From Labrys sp. WJW (GTDB taxonomy: Bacteria > Pseudomonadota > Alphaproteobacteria > Rhizobiales > Labraceae), in contig NZ_LYXZ01000055.1 in assembly GCF_001676615.1 (NCBI RefSeq), positions 1 to 38,898 of the forward strand: a stretch of DNA of 38,898 nucleotides, read 5' to 3'. Of this stretch, positions 23,260 to 30,914 are shown piece by piece (position 1 is the first letter of the stretch; each line of letters starts with the position of its first letter). The notes beneath the pieces were generated by a model. It worked only from the letters and a program-made list of their open reading frames with translations, was not told where the DNA came from and searched no databases. Made by a program: the position numbers and the translations under genes.

Positions 23260-24182
23260 GCGGCGCCTCCGCCGGCGCTCCAGCGCGAATAGAGCGAGGT
23301 GGAGAGCAGGCGCCCCGAGCCTTCCTCGGAGACGACGAGCTCGCCGGAGGTGATGTCGCCGCCGAGTTCGCCGAACACTTCGCGGGTGAGCTCGTGCACC
23401 GCCACGAAGGAGGCGCGGATGGCATAGGCGGTGACGATCACGAAGGCCGGCTTGTCGGTGAGCACGGCCCGGCAGAGGTCGAGCATCTTGGGCAGGTCGC
23501 GGAAGAGGTCCCAGACCTCGCCGCCGGGGCCGCGGCCATATTTGGGCGGGTCGAGCAGTACGATGTCGTATTGGGAGCCGCGGCGCTGTTCCCGCGCGGT
23601 GAACTTCATCGCGTCGTCGACGATCCAACGGATCGGCGCGTCGGCGAGGCCGGCCAGGGCCTGGTTCTCGCGCGCGAAGCCGATCGATTTCTTCGAGGCG
23701 TCGACATGGGTGACCTGGGCGCCGTGCTTGGCCGCGAGCAGGGAGGCGACGCCGGTATAGCCGAACAGATTGAGCACCCGTGCCGGCCGCTTCAGGGCCT
23801 TCAACGCGTCGATCATGTAGTCCCAATGCGGGGCCTGCTCGGGAAAGAAGCCGAGATGGCGGAAGGGCGTGAAGCGGCCGTGGAAGGCGACGCCGCGATA
23901 GGAGACCGGGAAGGTCTCGACCGGCCTGCCGGCGAACTTCCAGCGCCCGTCGGAGCCCTCGTCCTCGGCATTCATGCCCAGGAAGACGGCATCGGCCTTG
24001 TCCCAGGCCTCGGGCTTCAAGCGCAGGCCCATGGCCTGCGGCTCGGGACGGTCGACGAGGAGCTTGCCGAAGCGTTCGAGCTTGCGGCCTTCGCCGCAAT
24101 CGACCAGGCGATAATCGGCGAAGCCGGGGGTCACCAGCAATTGCGGCAGGGTCTGGGAAGCGGAATTTCGTGGGTCGGGCAT
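23256..24182 (-). CDS. Class I RNA methyltransferase, RlmI/RlmK-like
   Basis: This 308-residue SAM-dependent methyltransferase resembles the catalytic half of RlmI and RlmK, which act on 23S rRNA. SAM motif I is VLNLFGYTGVASLLAA, followed by VTHVDASKKSIGFAREN, and the catalytic-type motif is VLLDPPKYGRG. The N-terminal part (WKFAGRPVETFPVSYRGVAFHGRFTPFRHLGFFPEQ) replaces a PUA domain. Because DPPK is also found in RNA- and protein-modifying enzymes, the substrate is not certain. It is the first gene of a minus-strand operon with the TrmH-like, DUF4105 and metallopeptidase genes. A half copy of the family A repeat lies just upstream at 24294. Confidence 0.88.
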   Translation of the reverse strand: MPDPRNSASQTLPQLLVTPGFADYRLVDCGEGRKLERFGKLLVDRPEPQAMGLRLKPEAWDKADAVFLGMNAEDEGSDGRWKFAGRPVETFPVSYRGVAFHGRFTPFRHLGFFPEQAPHWDYMIDALKALKRPARVLNLFGYTGVASLLAAKHGAQVTHVDASKKSIGFARENQALAGLADAPIRWIVDDAMKFTAREQRRGSQYDIVLLDPPKYGRGPGGEVWDLFRDLPKMLDLCRAVLTDKPAFVIVTAYAIRASFVAVHELTREVFGELGGDITSGELVVSEEGSGRLLSTSLYSRWSAGGGAA

Positions 24183-24293
24183 GCGCGGACCAAACAGGAG
24201 TTTGTCGCGCGCGGCAAGTCCGTTCTTGCCGGTTTGCCGTGCCCGCTGTCCTGCGAGTGCCAGTCACTTGGGCATTGGGCAAATATGCAGGGC

Positions 24294-24328
24294 TTTGCCA
24301 TAGCCGGATCAAGCCCGGCTATGACAAA
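24294..24328. repeat. Family A palindromic repeat, half copy
   Basis: A single hairpin of the family A type, TTTGCCATAGCCGG joined by ATCAAG to CCCGGCTATGACAAA. It lies in the 171-base gap between two methyltransferase genes on the minus strand, downstream of the smaller one's stop codon upstream side, and shows no other feature. Confidence 0.7.
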
Positions 24329-24353
24329 TTGGCGCGTTTTCATCTCAAGGGAG

Positions 24354-25166
24354 CTAGACCGCGGCCACGATGACATGCGCCTGGATCTTGGCGGCAACTT
24401 CGCCAGGGCCGTGCCGGCCTGCAATCGCGGATGCGGCGTGATCGGTTGCTGCGTCGAGGCTTCCTGGAGACCTGGCCTCGATTTCGGTGCGAAGCAGGGT
24501 TCCCTGGCAATAGGCAATGGCAGGAAGGCGAGGCGAGGAGGCGTGGCTTTGCTCGGCTCTCGTCTCGATCAGCACGCGGGCGAAGCCGGCCCCCTCCAGA
24601 TCGCTGCGGATCAGCCCGGTGTCGTGATAGCCATGCGGTGTGCGCGCCAGGAAGCGCGGCGAATCGTCCGGGAAGATCTCCGCGAGTGCCTTTGTCACCT
24701 CATCGGCAAAGACATTCTCCTCGATCCGATCCCAGACGTTGAACAGGAAATGGCCGCCGGGTTTGAGCACCCGCCTTGCCTCGCGATAGGCGGCCGGCCG
24801 ATCGGGAAAGAACATGGCGCCGAACTGGCAGCAGACGAGATCGAAGGCGGCATCGTCGAAGGGCAGCGCCACAGCATCGGCCTGGCGCCAGGTGATACGG
24901 CTGTCGGGGCCCTGCCGCGAAGCGGCATGGTCGAGCATCGGCTGGTTGAGGTCGGTGACGACATAGCGCGCATCGGGAGACAGTTTCGGTGCGAGTGCGC
25001 GGGTGACGACCCCGGTGCCCGCGGCGACTTCCAGGACTGAGATGGGCGCCAGGGACGCGGCCCGTCGCGCCAGGTCCGCGGCGAACGCCTCGAAAATCAG
25101 CGGCACCATATAGCGGTCGTAATTTTCCGGGATGGAGCCCGTGAACAGCTTGTCCGTTTCCAACAT
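24354..25166 (-). CDS. Class I SAM-dependent methyltransferase (UbiE-like)
   Basis: This 270-residue small-molecule methyltransferase has motif I VLEVAAGTGVVTRALAP and motif II YVVTDLNQPMLDHA. The later motifs AVALPFDDAAFDLVCCQFGAMFF and EARRVLKPGGHFLFNVWDRIEEN complete the Methyltransf_11/UbiE pattern. The substrate is unknown. The ATG at 25166 is preferred, with GGTGGG a few bases upstream; a GTG at 25175 would add three residues. It lies 87 bases downstream of the FAD monooxygenase on the same strand, so the two may be co-transcribed and may act on one compound, which is a guess from position only. Confidence 0.88.
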   Translation of the reverse strand: MLETDKLFTGSIPENYDRYMVPLIFEAFAADLARRAASLAPISVLEVAAGTGVVTRALAPKLSPDARYVVTDLNQPMLDHAASRQGPDSRITWRQADAVALPFDDAAFDLVCCQFGAMFFPDRPAAYREARRVLKPGGHFLFNVWDRIEENVFADEVTKALAEIFPDDSPRFLARTPHGYHDTGLIRSDLEGAGFARVLIETRAEQSHASSPRLPAIAYCQGTLLRTEIEARSPGSLDAATDHAASAIAGRHGPGEVAAKIQAHVIVAAV

Positions 25167-25253
25167 GGCGATCACCCACCATCGGTTCGGTAGCCTGCGA
25201 GATTAGCATAGATGGTGTGTTCCTGCGCGGTTGCGACCGGGCGGCATTGCTCA

Positions 25254-26627
25254 CTACACCTGTCCCTCCACCTCGCGTTCGCCGCCGCGAAGGCCCTCCA
25301 GCGAGCGCAGCATCTTTCGCTTCAGCGGCGGCGTGATGTTGACGAGGCGCATGGCGGTGCGCTGGCAGGCCAGCAGGATGCGTCCGATCACCGGCTTGTG
25401 GATCGCCGAGCGCCCGTCCATCTGCTGGCGTGACCGTTCGACCGCTTCGGCGCTGTATCGCCGCATCTCGGCCTCATAGGCGCCGATCGCCGCCACCAGG
25501 CCCGAACGGCCCTCCTGCACCGCCTGCAGATGGCGGGTCAGCAGCGCGGCATCGCGCAGTGCCGTATTGGCGCCGACCCCGCGTCCCGGGGTCATGGTGT
25601 GGATGGCATCGCCCAGCAAGGTGACGCTGGAAGGCGTCCAGGCCTCGATGGGCACCGAGGTGCGGATGACCACCGGAAACAGGGAATTCGGATCGGACGC
25701 AGCCAGCAGCTTGCGCCAGTCCAGGTGCCATGTGGCGGTGAGGCGCTGGCTCAGGGCCAGCAGAGCGTCCCCGCTCATCGCGCGCAGGTCCTCGGGAAAC
25801 TTGTCGGCCGCCGCCCAGATGCCCCAGCTGATATAGTCGCGGCTGTTGTCGAAGCGCAGGCCGGGCCATTGGGCGATCAGGTCGGCGTCCGTCGCGCCGA
25901 TGCCCTGCTTGGGCGCGCCGGCCTCGTCCCAGGGAAACTCCATGACATGGAGGATGGCGCCGAAACCCCCGGGAGCCAGGATGACCGTCACGCCGCGATG
26001 GATCTTGGGGGTGAGAAGCGCCAGGGTTTCCGGCGTGGCGGGCACCTTTCCGCCGATCGAGCGGATCAGCGTGTCGTCCATGCCGGCCTGCGGCAGGTAT
26101 TGCCGGCGGATGCGCGAATTCGAACCGTCGGCCGCGACCAGCAGGTCGGCCACCGCACTCGAACCGTCCTCGAAGAAAGCCTCGACCTTGCCGTCTGTCC
26201 GCTGTTCGTAGCGGGAAAACACCTTGTCGAAATGGGTGACGTCTTCCAGACCCGTCAGCAGGACCTGGCGGAGCGTCATGCGGCTGACGGAGCGTTCGCC
26301 ATGGCGCGGATCCCTCGGCGGGCTGGGCTTCAGGCTCAGCAATTCGCCATAGTGCTCGCTCAGCATGTTGAACCATTGCGGGGAGACGGCGCAGGTCGCC
26401 AGAAAGGTCTCGTACAGGGCCGGCGGCAAATTGGCGTCGAGAGCGCGGCAGCCATCGGGATCAATGCCGACCCGGAAGCCCTGCAGCCCGTCCTTGCGGG
26501 TGCGGTCGCGTTCGAACACGCTGACGGCGATGCCGGCTCGCTTGAGGCCGTGGGCAAGACAGAGGCCGCCGGTGCCGGCACCGACGATGATGACGCTCAG
26601 ATTTCGGTTTTCGGGGGCATTGGACAT
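25254..26627 (-). CDS. FAD-dependent aromatic-ring monooxygenase (PHBH-like)
   Basis: This 457-residue group A flavin monooxygenase would hydroxylate an aromatic or related substrate with NAD(P)H and oxygen. The three fingerprints are visible: IIVGAGTGGLCLAHGLKRAG (ADP-binding GxGxxG), the DG motif VAADGSNSRIRRQY, and the GD motif LLGDAIHTMTPGRGVGANTA that binds the FAD ribityl chain. The ATG at 26627 has a strong ribosome-binding site AGGAGG. A PadR regulator is encoded upstream on the same strand, 230 bases away across a repeat. PadR proteins often control detoxification or phenolic-compound genes, so this enzyme may inactivate a toxic compound or antibiotic, like the TetX relatives. The substrate is not known. 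Confidence 0.9.
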   Translation of the reverse strand: MSNAPENRNLSVIIVGAGTGGLCLAHGLKRAGIAVSVFERDRTRKDGLQGFRVGIDPDGCRALDANLPPALYETFLATCAVSPQWFNMLSEHYGELLSLKPSPPRDPRHGERSVSRMTLRQVLLTGLEDVTHFDKVFSRYEQRTDGKVEAFFEDGSSAVADLLVAADGSNSRIRRQYLPQAGMDDTLIRSIGGKVPATPETLALLTPKIHRGVTVILAPGGFGAILHVMEFPWDEAGAPKQGIGATDADLIAQWPGLRFDNSRDYISWGIWAAADKFPEDLRAMSGDALLALSQRLTATWHLDWRKLLAASDPNSLFPVVIRTSVPIEAWTPSSVTLLGDAIHTMTPGRGVGANTALRDAALLTRHLQAVQEGRSGLVAAIGAYEAEMRRYSAEAVERSRQQMDGRSAIHKPVIGRILLACQRTAMRLVNITPPLKRKMLRSLEGLRGGEREVEGQV

Positions 26628-26758
26628 GGTTCCTCCTTGCCCGCGCGGGGCGTCCCGGCGGGTGGCGACAGTCGACGAAGGCCGTGCGACATCCGCCTCG
26701 GACGAGGTTGGTCGCGGTCTTGCTGGCAGTTGCGGTTGGAATGCCGGGGAGAGGGCCC

Positions 26759-26859
26759 GAAGCGTTTTCGAGAAAAGTTGATAGACTTTTCGATTAAGAA
26801 AACGCGTCAAAACAAAGAATTAGAGAGGAAGTGCGATTTTGAGAAATCGCACTTCCTCT
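26759..26859. repeat. Intergenic mosaic repeat, family C copy 1
   Basis: This roughly 100-base element begins GAAGCGTTTTCGAGAAAAG and includes GATAGACTTTTCGATTAAG and CGTCAAAACAAAG. It ends in a 16-base perfect hairpin (arms 26824-26839 and 26844-26859, loop TGAG). A second copy lies reversed at 29437-29537. The hairpin end overlaps the PadR stop codon, so it could also serve to end that transcript. A readable peptide in this repeat is not a gene. Confidence 0.85.
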
Positions 26860-27487
26860 ATCCGGGGCGGGGCGGCTGTTCGCCCTCGAACTGGGCGGCA
26901 ACCTTCTCGAGTTCCTCGATCGACCAGGCAAGCCGGCCCGAGCGGAGATCGGCGACCACCCCTTCGATCCAGTTTCGCTCCGCGCTCACGACGGCCAGCA
27001 TGTACTGGCTTTCCAGCAGCACGACGCGCGGCAGCATAGCGAGATAGGTCTCCAGCTCCGCTGCAAGCTCGAATTCACGCCTGCGCAGGGCGGCCAATCG
27101 GGTTTCGAGCAGCGGGACGACTTCCTCCGGCGAAAGCAGTGGGAGGAAGGACATGGCGACCGGGAATTCCGGGAACTCGTTGTGAGGTTCGGCCAGCATG
27201 GTGCGCAGCCAATCGACGGCAACCGTTCGCCCGAGCGGGGTTGCCTCATAAATGGTGCGCTCCGGCCGGCCCTCGCTCTTCTCGGTGCCGGCCGGGGCGA
27301 TCAAGCCTTCGCGTTCGAGCCGCTCGATGGTCTGATAGAGCGAACCGCGCTGGCGGATATTGATGACCTCCTCCTTGCCGCGCGATTTCAGCAATTGCTG
27401 CATGCGGTAGGGATGCATGGGCGCCTCGATCAGAAGCGCGAGCACGGCGAGGGCAAGGGGGGAACGTTTGAAATTTGCCATAGTCAT
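26858..27487 (-). CDS. PadR-family transcriptional regulator
   Basis: This protein of about 209 residues has the PadR winged helix (SPLALAVLALLIEAPMHPYRMQQLL, then INIRQRGSLYQTIERLEREGLI and RTIYEATPLGR) and a C-terminal helical dimerisation part of the VirR type. PadR repressors control resistance, phenolic-acid and detoxification genes and usually themselves. The start is either the ATG at 27487 or that at 27481; neither has a ribosome-binding site, so the message may be leaderless. Nested inverted repeats centred on 27504 overlap the start and are the likely operator. The FAD monooxygenase downstream on the same strand is a plausible target. The repeat-derived hairpin overlaps its stop codon. 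Confidence 0.88.
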   Translation of the reverse strand: MTMANFKRSPLALAVLALLIEAPMHPYRMQQLLKSRGKEEVINIRQRGSLYQTIERLEREGLIAPAGTEKSEGRPERTIYEATPLGRTVAVDWLRTMLAEPHNEFPEFPVAMSFLPLLSPEEVVPLLETRLAALRRREFELAAELETYLAMLPRVVLLESQYMLAVVSAERNWIEGVVADLRSGRLAWSIEELEKVAAQFEGEQPPRPG

Positions 27488-27527
27488 ATTATTACTAGCT
27501 TTGATATAGCTAGTCAATTTATGACTA
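27481..27527. promoter_or_regulatory. Nested dyad operator at the PadR start
   Basis: Two perfect inverted repeats share one centre at 27504. The outer arms are TAGTCAT (27481-27487) and ATGACTA (27521-27527). The inner arms are ACTAGCT (27494-27500) and AGCTAGT (27508-27514). The region is much more AT-rich than its surroundings and overlaps the start codon. PadR dimers bind such dyads, so autoregulation is likely. Confidence 0.6.
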
Positions 27528-27560
27528 TATGTGCATCCAAAAACTATGGCCTGAAATGCG

Positions 27561-27590
27561 CAACGCCCCGGCGTTGGAGCCGGGGCGTTG
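27561..27590 (-). terminator. Terminator of the L,D-transpeptidase gene
   Basis: A perfect 12-base stem, CAACGCCCCGGC (27561-27572) pairing with GCCGGGGCGTTG (27579-27590) around GTTGGA, lies about 30 bases beyond the gene's stop. On the minus strand a run of five T follows some 15 bases after the stem. It is a good hairpin but the T-run is distant, so factor-independent termination is probable, not certain. Confidence 0.6.
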
Positions 27591-27620
27591 AGCGGAAGGG
27601 CGGTGAGGCGCCGCGTGCGA

Positions 27621-29144
27621 TCAGTTCGCCGGCAGGCTGACCGAGACGGGAATGGTCTTGACCGTTACCGTCTTGGTGGCGGTCGCCTTTACGGCCACAG
27701 CCTTGGGGCTCGCAGGCTTGACGGTGACCGGCTTGGCCGGGGTGGCAGGTGTGGAGGAGATAGCGGGCTTGGAGGCGGAAATCGGTTTGGCTGCGGCGGG
27801 CTTGGGTGCCGCCGGCTTCGCCGCCTTGGGCGGTGCAACCGGCACCGAGCCGGTGCGGTCCACCGGGGTGGGCTGGGCACTGGCGTCCTTGGCCAGAAGC
27901 TGATCGGCCGGCGTGTCGAAATTGTAGACGTCCGGGCGGAACTGCACGCTGCCGTCGGGGCCGCCCCAGCCGGTCAGATAGACCCAGGCCACGGGAATGG
28001 GCTTGGACGGCTTGATGGTCTTGGGCTCGCCGGAATCGATCTGGTCCTGGATGGCCTGACCGCTCCAGTCGGAACCTTCCATGATCCAGGCGGCGAGATC
28101 CTGCGCGCCGGCGACGCGGATGCAGCCGGAGGACTGGAAGCGCACATCGTTGCGGAAGAGCTCGCGGTGGGAGGTGTCGTGCATGTAGACGGCATCGGAG
28201 TTGGGCATGTCGATGCGCAGGAAGCCGAGCGAGTTCCACACCCCGGGATCCTGCTTGGCGAGGAAATCGGAGGCGCGCGCCTTGCTCCAGTCCACGGTGG
28301 CCGGATCAATCTCCTGGCGGCCGCGATAGAGCCTGAGATGGTTGGCCTTGAGATAGCCCGGGTCCTTCTGGAGTTTCGGCATGATGTCGGCCTTGAAGAT
28401 CGACTGCGGCGCGTTCCAGTAGGGCAGGATGTTGACGGCGATGACCTTGGTCTGCAGCGTCGGCGAGGCACGGTCGGGGCGGCCGACCACGGTGGTATAG
28501 GTGCGCGCCACCACGCCATTGTCGACCGCCTCCAGGGCTGCGGCGGGAATGTTGGAGACGATGTAGCGCTCGCCGAACTTGAATTTGAGGGCGGCCAGGC
28601 GGTTGGCGGAGGCGTCGAGCTCGCGCAGCCGCTGCTCCACCGGCACGTTGAGCGCCAGCATGGTGAGGCGGCCGACCGAGCCGGTTTCGCTCAGGCCGTG
28701 CCGGGCCTGGAAGCGCTTGAGCGCATCCTGCGTAGCCTGGTCGAACTCGCTGCTGGCGGGCAGGGACGGGTCGAGGTCGCGGGTGGCGGTGAGCCGGTCG
28801 CGCAGGGCCTTGGCGAATTTGCCCTTGGCGCCGATCCTCAGGCCGGCGGCCGCCGGCGGCAAGGCCTGCCAGCCGCCATTGTCGGCGATCTCCTCATAGG
28901 CGGAGATGGCCCTGAGCGTCAGCTCGTAGGTGCGCGGGGAATAATTGGGCTCCTCGTTGGCGAAAGCCGGGACGGCGAAGGCGACGACGAGGGCGGAGGT
29001 GAGGGCACCCAGGCGCCGAATGGCGATCAGGCCACGCAACGGGGCGCCGGACCATCCAGTTCTCGAACCTCCAACTCGTGAAGAAGTGCGGCGGGACGAA
29101 GTCTCCCGGTTCTGAAACGAAAAGGAAAGCCAGGAGGAGGTCAT
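27621..29144 (-). CDS. L,D-transpeptidase, YcbB/LdtD-like, with basic repeat tail
   Basis: This 507-residue envelope enzyme would make 3-3 cross-links in peptidoglycan. A signal or anchor segment (LGALTSALVVAFAVPAFA, residues about 45-62) is followed by a peptidoglycan-binding region (SEFDQATQDALKRFQARHGL). The catalytic domain has His322 in YMHDTSHRELF and the nucleophile Cys341 in FQSSGCIRV. The order matches the YcbB/LdtD family, common and often multiple in Hyphomicrobiales. The last 75 or so residues are unusual: a low-complexity tail of Lys, Ala, Pro, Val and Thr (for example PATPAKPVTVKPASPKAVAV) likely to be extended and positively charged. The ATG at 29144 is chosen as the first ATG; a TTG at 29162 is less likely. 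Confidence 0.92.
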   Translation of the reverse strand: MTSSWLSFSFQNRETSSRRTSSRVGGSRTGWSGAPLRGLIAIRRLGALTSALVVAFAVPAFANEEPNYSPRTYELTLRAISAYEEIADNGGWQALPPAAAGLRIGAKGKFAKALRDRLTATRDLDPSLPASSEFDQATQDALKRFQARHGLSETGSVGRLTMLALNVPVEQRLRELDASANRLAALKFKFGERYIVSNIPAAALEAVDNGVVARTYTTVVGRPDRASPTLQTKVIAVNILPYWNAPQSIFKADIMPKLQKDPGYLKANHLRLYRGRQEIDPATVDWSKARASDFLAKQDPGVWNSLGFLRIDMPNSDAVYMHDTSHRELFRNDVRFQSSGCIRVAGAQDLAAWIMEGSDWSGQAIQDQIDSGEPKTIKPSKPIPVAWVYLTGWGGPDGSVQFRPDVYNFDTPADQLLAKDASAQPTPVDRTGSVPVAPPKAAKPAAPKPAAAKPISASKPAISSTPATPAKPVTVKPASPKAVAVKATATKTVTVKTIPVSVSLPAN

Positions 29145-29291
29145 GAAATCACTCAAACGCAACTGGAGACACTTACAGGGCCCCAGACTATCGTGCGGAT
29201 AGTGAATCTTTCCTTACGGGACCTCCCGTGGCCGTTAACGATGATCGGATTGTCTTTGGAGACCGGCGAAAGATTGGCAGGCTCGACTCTC

Positions 29292-29380
29292 GTCATTGCC
29301 GGGCCTTGTCCCGGCAATCCAGGGGCTTGCTGGAGTCGACGTGGTATCTGGATGCCCGGGATGAAGCCCGGGCATGACAA
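29292..29380. repeat. Family A palindromic repeat, copy 3
   Basis: This copy starts GTCATTGCCGGGCCTTG and ends GGGCATGACAA, in the opposite order of halves to copies 1 and 2. It lies with a family C repeat in the 391-base gap 29145-29535 between the L,D-transpeptidase and the IalB-like gene. I see no gene in that gap. Confidence 0.8.
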
Positions 29381-29436
29381 AATCAGGGGCTTCCCAATCA
29401 GACCTTGCGCCGAGGCCGCGTCCAACGGGAGCCCGT

Positions 29437-29537
29437 AGAGAAAAATGCGATTTCCCCGAATCGTATTTTTCTCTAACTCTTTGTTTCGACGTGTTTTCTT
29501 AATCGAAAAGTCTATCAACTCTTCTGGAGAACGCTTC
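29437..29537. repeat. Intergenic mosaic repeat, family C copy 2 (reversed)
   Basis: This is the reverse complement of the repeat at 26759-26859, with the same order of blocks: an imperfect hairpin (29437-29477), CTCTTTGTTTCGACG, CTTAATCGAAAAGTCTATC and GAACGCTTC. Its far end overlaps the stop codon of the IalB-like gene. A peptide read from this repeat resembles that read from copy 1, which shows that both are repeat sequence. Confidence 0.85.
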
Positions 29538-30042
29538 AGGGACAGGCCTGGCGCAGGCGGGCCATCGCCTTGGTCACGCCGTCGAGCGAAAAGACGTAGT
29601 GGGTCTTGTTGCCCCGGCCCGAGACCGCGTCGACGGTCATGGTGCGCTCCTGCTTCAGCGCGGTGAGGAATTCCATCTCCCGCGTACCCGTCCGCCGCAG
29701 CCAGGCGCCATTGCCGGACGAGATCATGTGGAAGGGCTGGGCCCCCACATTGACCACGATGTCGGCATTGCCGGCAAGGCCATAGCCGGTCTGCAGGCTT
29801 GCCTCGCTGCGGGCCTCCGTCTGCCTGGCGGCACGAATGAAGAAGGAAACATCGCCATGATTGAGCGATGCAGGCTCCTTGCTGATCGGACTCGAATAGA
29901 TGAAACAGTGGTTCCCAGAGTTATCAGTATAGGACCATGTGCTCCATTTGCCGAATACACCTAAAGATTTTGGTGATGACGCAAGTACACCCGTGGTCGA
30001 AAGAACGAAAATGACCAGTGCGAAAATCGATAGTTGAGTCAT
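29536..30042 (-). CDS. Exported IalB-like protein
   Basis: This 168-residue protein has a clear signal peptide (MTQLSIFALVIFVLSTTGVLA) and a short beta-rich mature part. The stretch GVFGKWSTWSYTDNSGNHCFIYSSP near the mature N-terminus and the later GRGNKTHYVFSLDGVTKAMARL resemble the invasion-associated locus B (IalB, PF06776) family. That family is common in rhizobia, Bartonella and Brucella; its molecular role is not settled. It would be periplasmic. The ATG at 30042 is preferred over an upstream TTG because it opens the signal peptide. Its stop codon falls within the end of a repeat. The protein has two mature-part cysteines that could form a disulfide. Confidence 0.7.
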   Translation of the reverse strand: MTQLSIFALVIFVLSTTGVLASSPKSLGVFGKWSTWSYTDNSGNHCFIYSSPISKEPASLNHGDVSFFIRAARQTEARSEASLQTGYGLAGNADIVVNVGAQPFHMISSGNGAWLRRTGTREMEFLTALKQERTMTVDAVSGRGNKTHYVFSLDGVTKAMARLRQACP

Positions 30043-30130
30043 GTTTGCATGAATTCCTCGTTTCTTGCCCCCGCACGACAATTTTTGGGCACAGGCGTTA
30101 ACGAGGAGCTAAGGTATCATTACAATTAGA

Positions 30131-30718
30131 TTACTTTTGAACGTCGCCATTCATGGCTGTCTCGGCCATGGCAAGGAGATCCGGGAAGAAGGCGTCGAAA
30201 TCGTCGAGAAATCCCTGCTGCTGGCGTTCCAGTACGGCTTGGAGCCCGACGAATTCCACCGGCCGGCGCAGGCGCTTGCCGAGTTCGCTCATGGCGGTGC
30301 TGACGCCTGCCATGGTCTCATAGTCTCCGAGCCATTGCGTGAGGGAGTCGATGCGCCGGTAGGCCTTGTCCGGCAAATCCTCGCGCAGCGCGGGCAGGGA
30401 TGCCCGGATCTCGGCCAGGAAGAGCGGCAGCGGCTGTTGGTGATAGCGCTCCCAGCGCTGGATCAGGCAATGGTCGTAGACGACGTCCACGATCACGCCG
30501 GAAAAACGCCGGAAGGTCGGCCAGAGGCGTTGTCGGCTGCGTTGCGTGAGGGGGTGGGCATCGGTGAAGGCATCGATGCGCCGATGCAGCGCAATGCCGT
30601 CGCGATAGCGGCCGTCGAACTGTTCGAGTTGCGGCAATCGCAGCAGGTCGGGCAGGAGATTGCCGACCCGGAACGCCGCATCGGGCGGCGAGAGCAGGAG
30701 ATGGGCGAGATAGTTCAT
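30131..30718 (-). CDS. Acyl-carrier-protein phosphodiesterase (AcpH) family protein
   Basis: This 195-residue cytoplasmic protein matches the AcpH/DUF479 family, which removes phosphopantetheine from holo-ACP. The N-terminal MNYLAHLLLSPPD and the metal-binding-type stretches GALHRRID-like (GIALHRRIDAFTDAHP) and VIVDVVYDHCLIQRW are typical. The family belongs to the HD-like metal hydrolases, with the catalytic acids in these blocks (family knowledge). The ATG at 30718 gives the family's usual start; residues further upstream in frame are not part of it. It stands alone on the minus strand, flanked by hairpin-rich gaps. Biological role in alphaproteobacteria is not established. Confidence 0.85.
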   Translation of the reverse strand: MNYLAHLLLSPPDAAFRVGNLLPDLLRLPQLEQFDGRYRDGIALHRRIDAFTDAHPLTQRSRQRLWPTFRRFSGVIVDVVYDHCLIQRWERYHQQPLPLFLAEIRASLPALREDLPDKAYRRIDSLTQWLGDYETMAGVSTAMSELGKRLRRPVEFVGLQAVLERQQQGFLDDFDAFFPDLLAMAETAMNGDVQK

Positions 30719-30800
30719 GCGGATCCGGGGGCGAGACAGGTGCCCGTTTCGGCAAGATATGAGGGCCGGCGCGCTGGGACGCAAGAAGCACCGGCCCTCG

Positions 30801-30851
30801 GGCAGGGGTCGTCCCTCTGCTTGGGAGAGAAGACGGGGGACGATCCCTGCC
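30801..30851. terminator. Long hairpin between dehydrogenase and AcpH genes
   Basis: A 15-base stem pairs 30801-30815 with 30837-30851 (GGCAGGGGTCGTCCC with GGGACGATCCCTGCC, one G-T pair) around a 21-base loop. It lies in the 196-base gap 30719-30914. Both neighbouring genes run on the minus strand: the AcpH gene reads away from this gap and the dehydrogenase gene reads away too. It may be a terminator or a promoter-region structure. Confidence 0.4.
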
Positions 30852-30914
30852 GATGCTTTGACCCGCCGGGCGGAAGGGTGGATGCTGCCGAGCCGGACGT
30901 GCCGCTGGAAGGGC

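Noticed and set aside
22405..24312. Apparent 635-codon fusion of an upstream frame with the TrmH-like gene
   Set aside because: Upstream of 23259 the frame overlaps the separate RlmI-like gene in another phase. The ATGA overlap and the usual family N-terminus mark 23259 as the start.
26759..26859. A peptide similar in two places (IDFSIKKTR...NKELE)
   Set aside because: Both copies come from the family C intergenic repeat, so the likeness is of DNA repeats, not of genes.
27588..29081. Forward open frame of about 497 codons
   Set aside because: It is opposite the L,D-transpeptidase gene, whose catalytic motif is intact.
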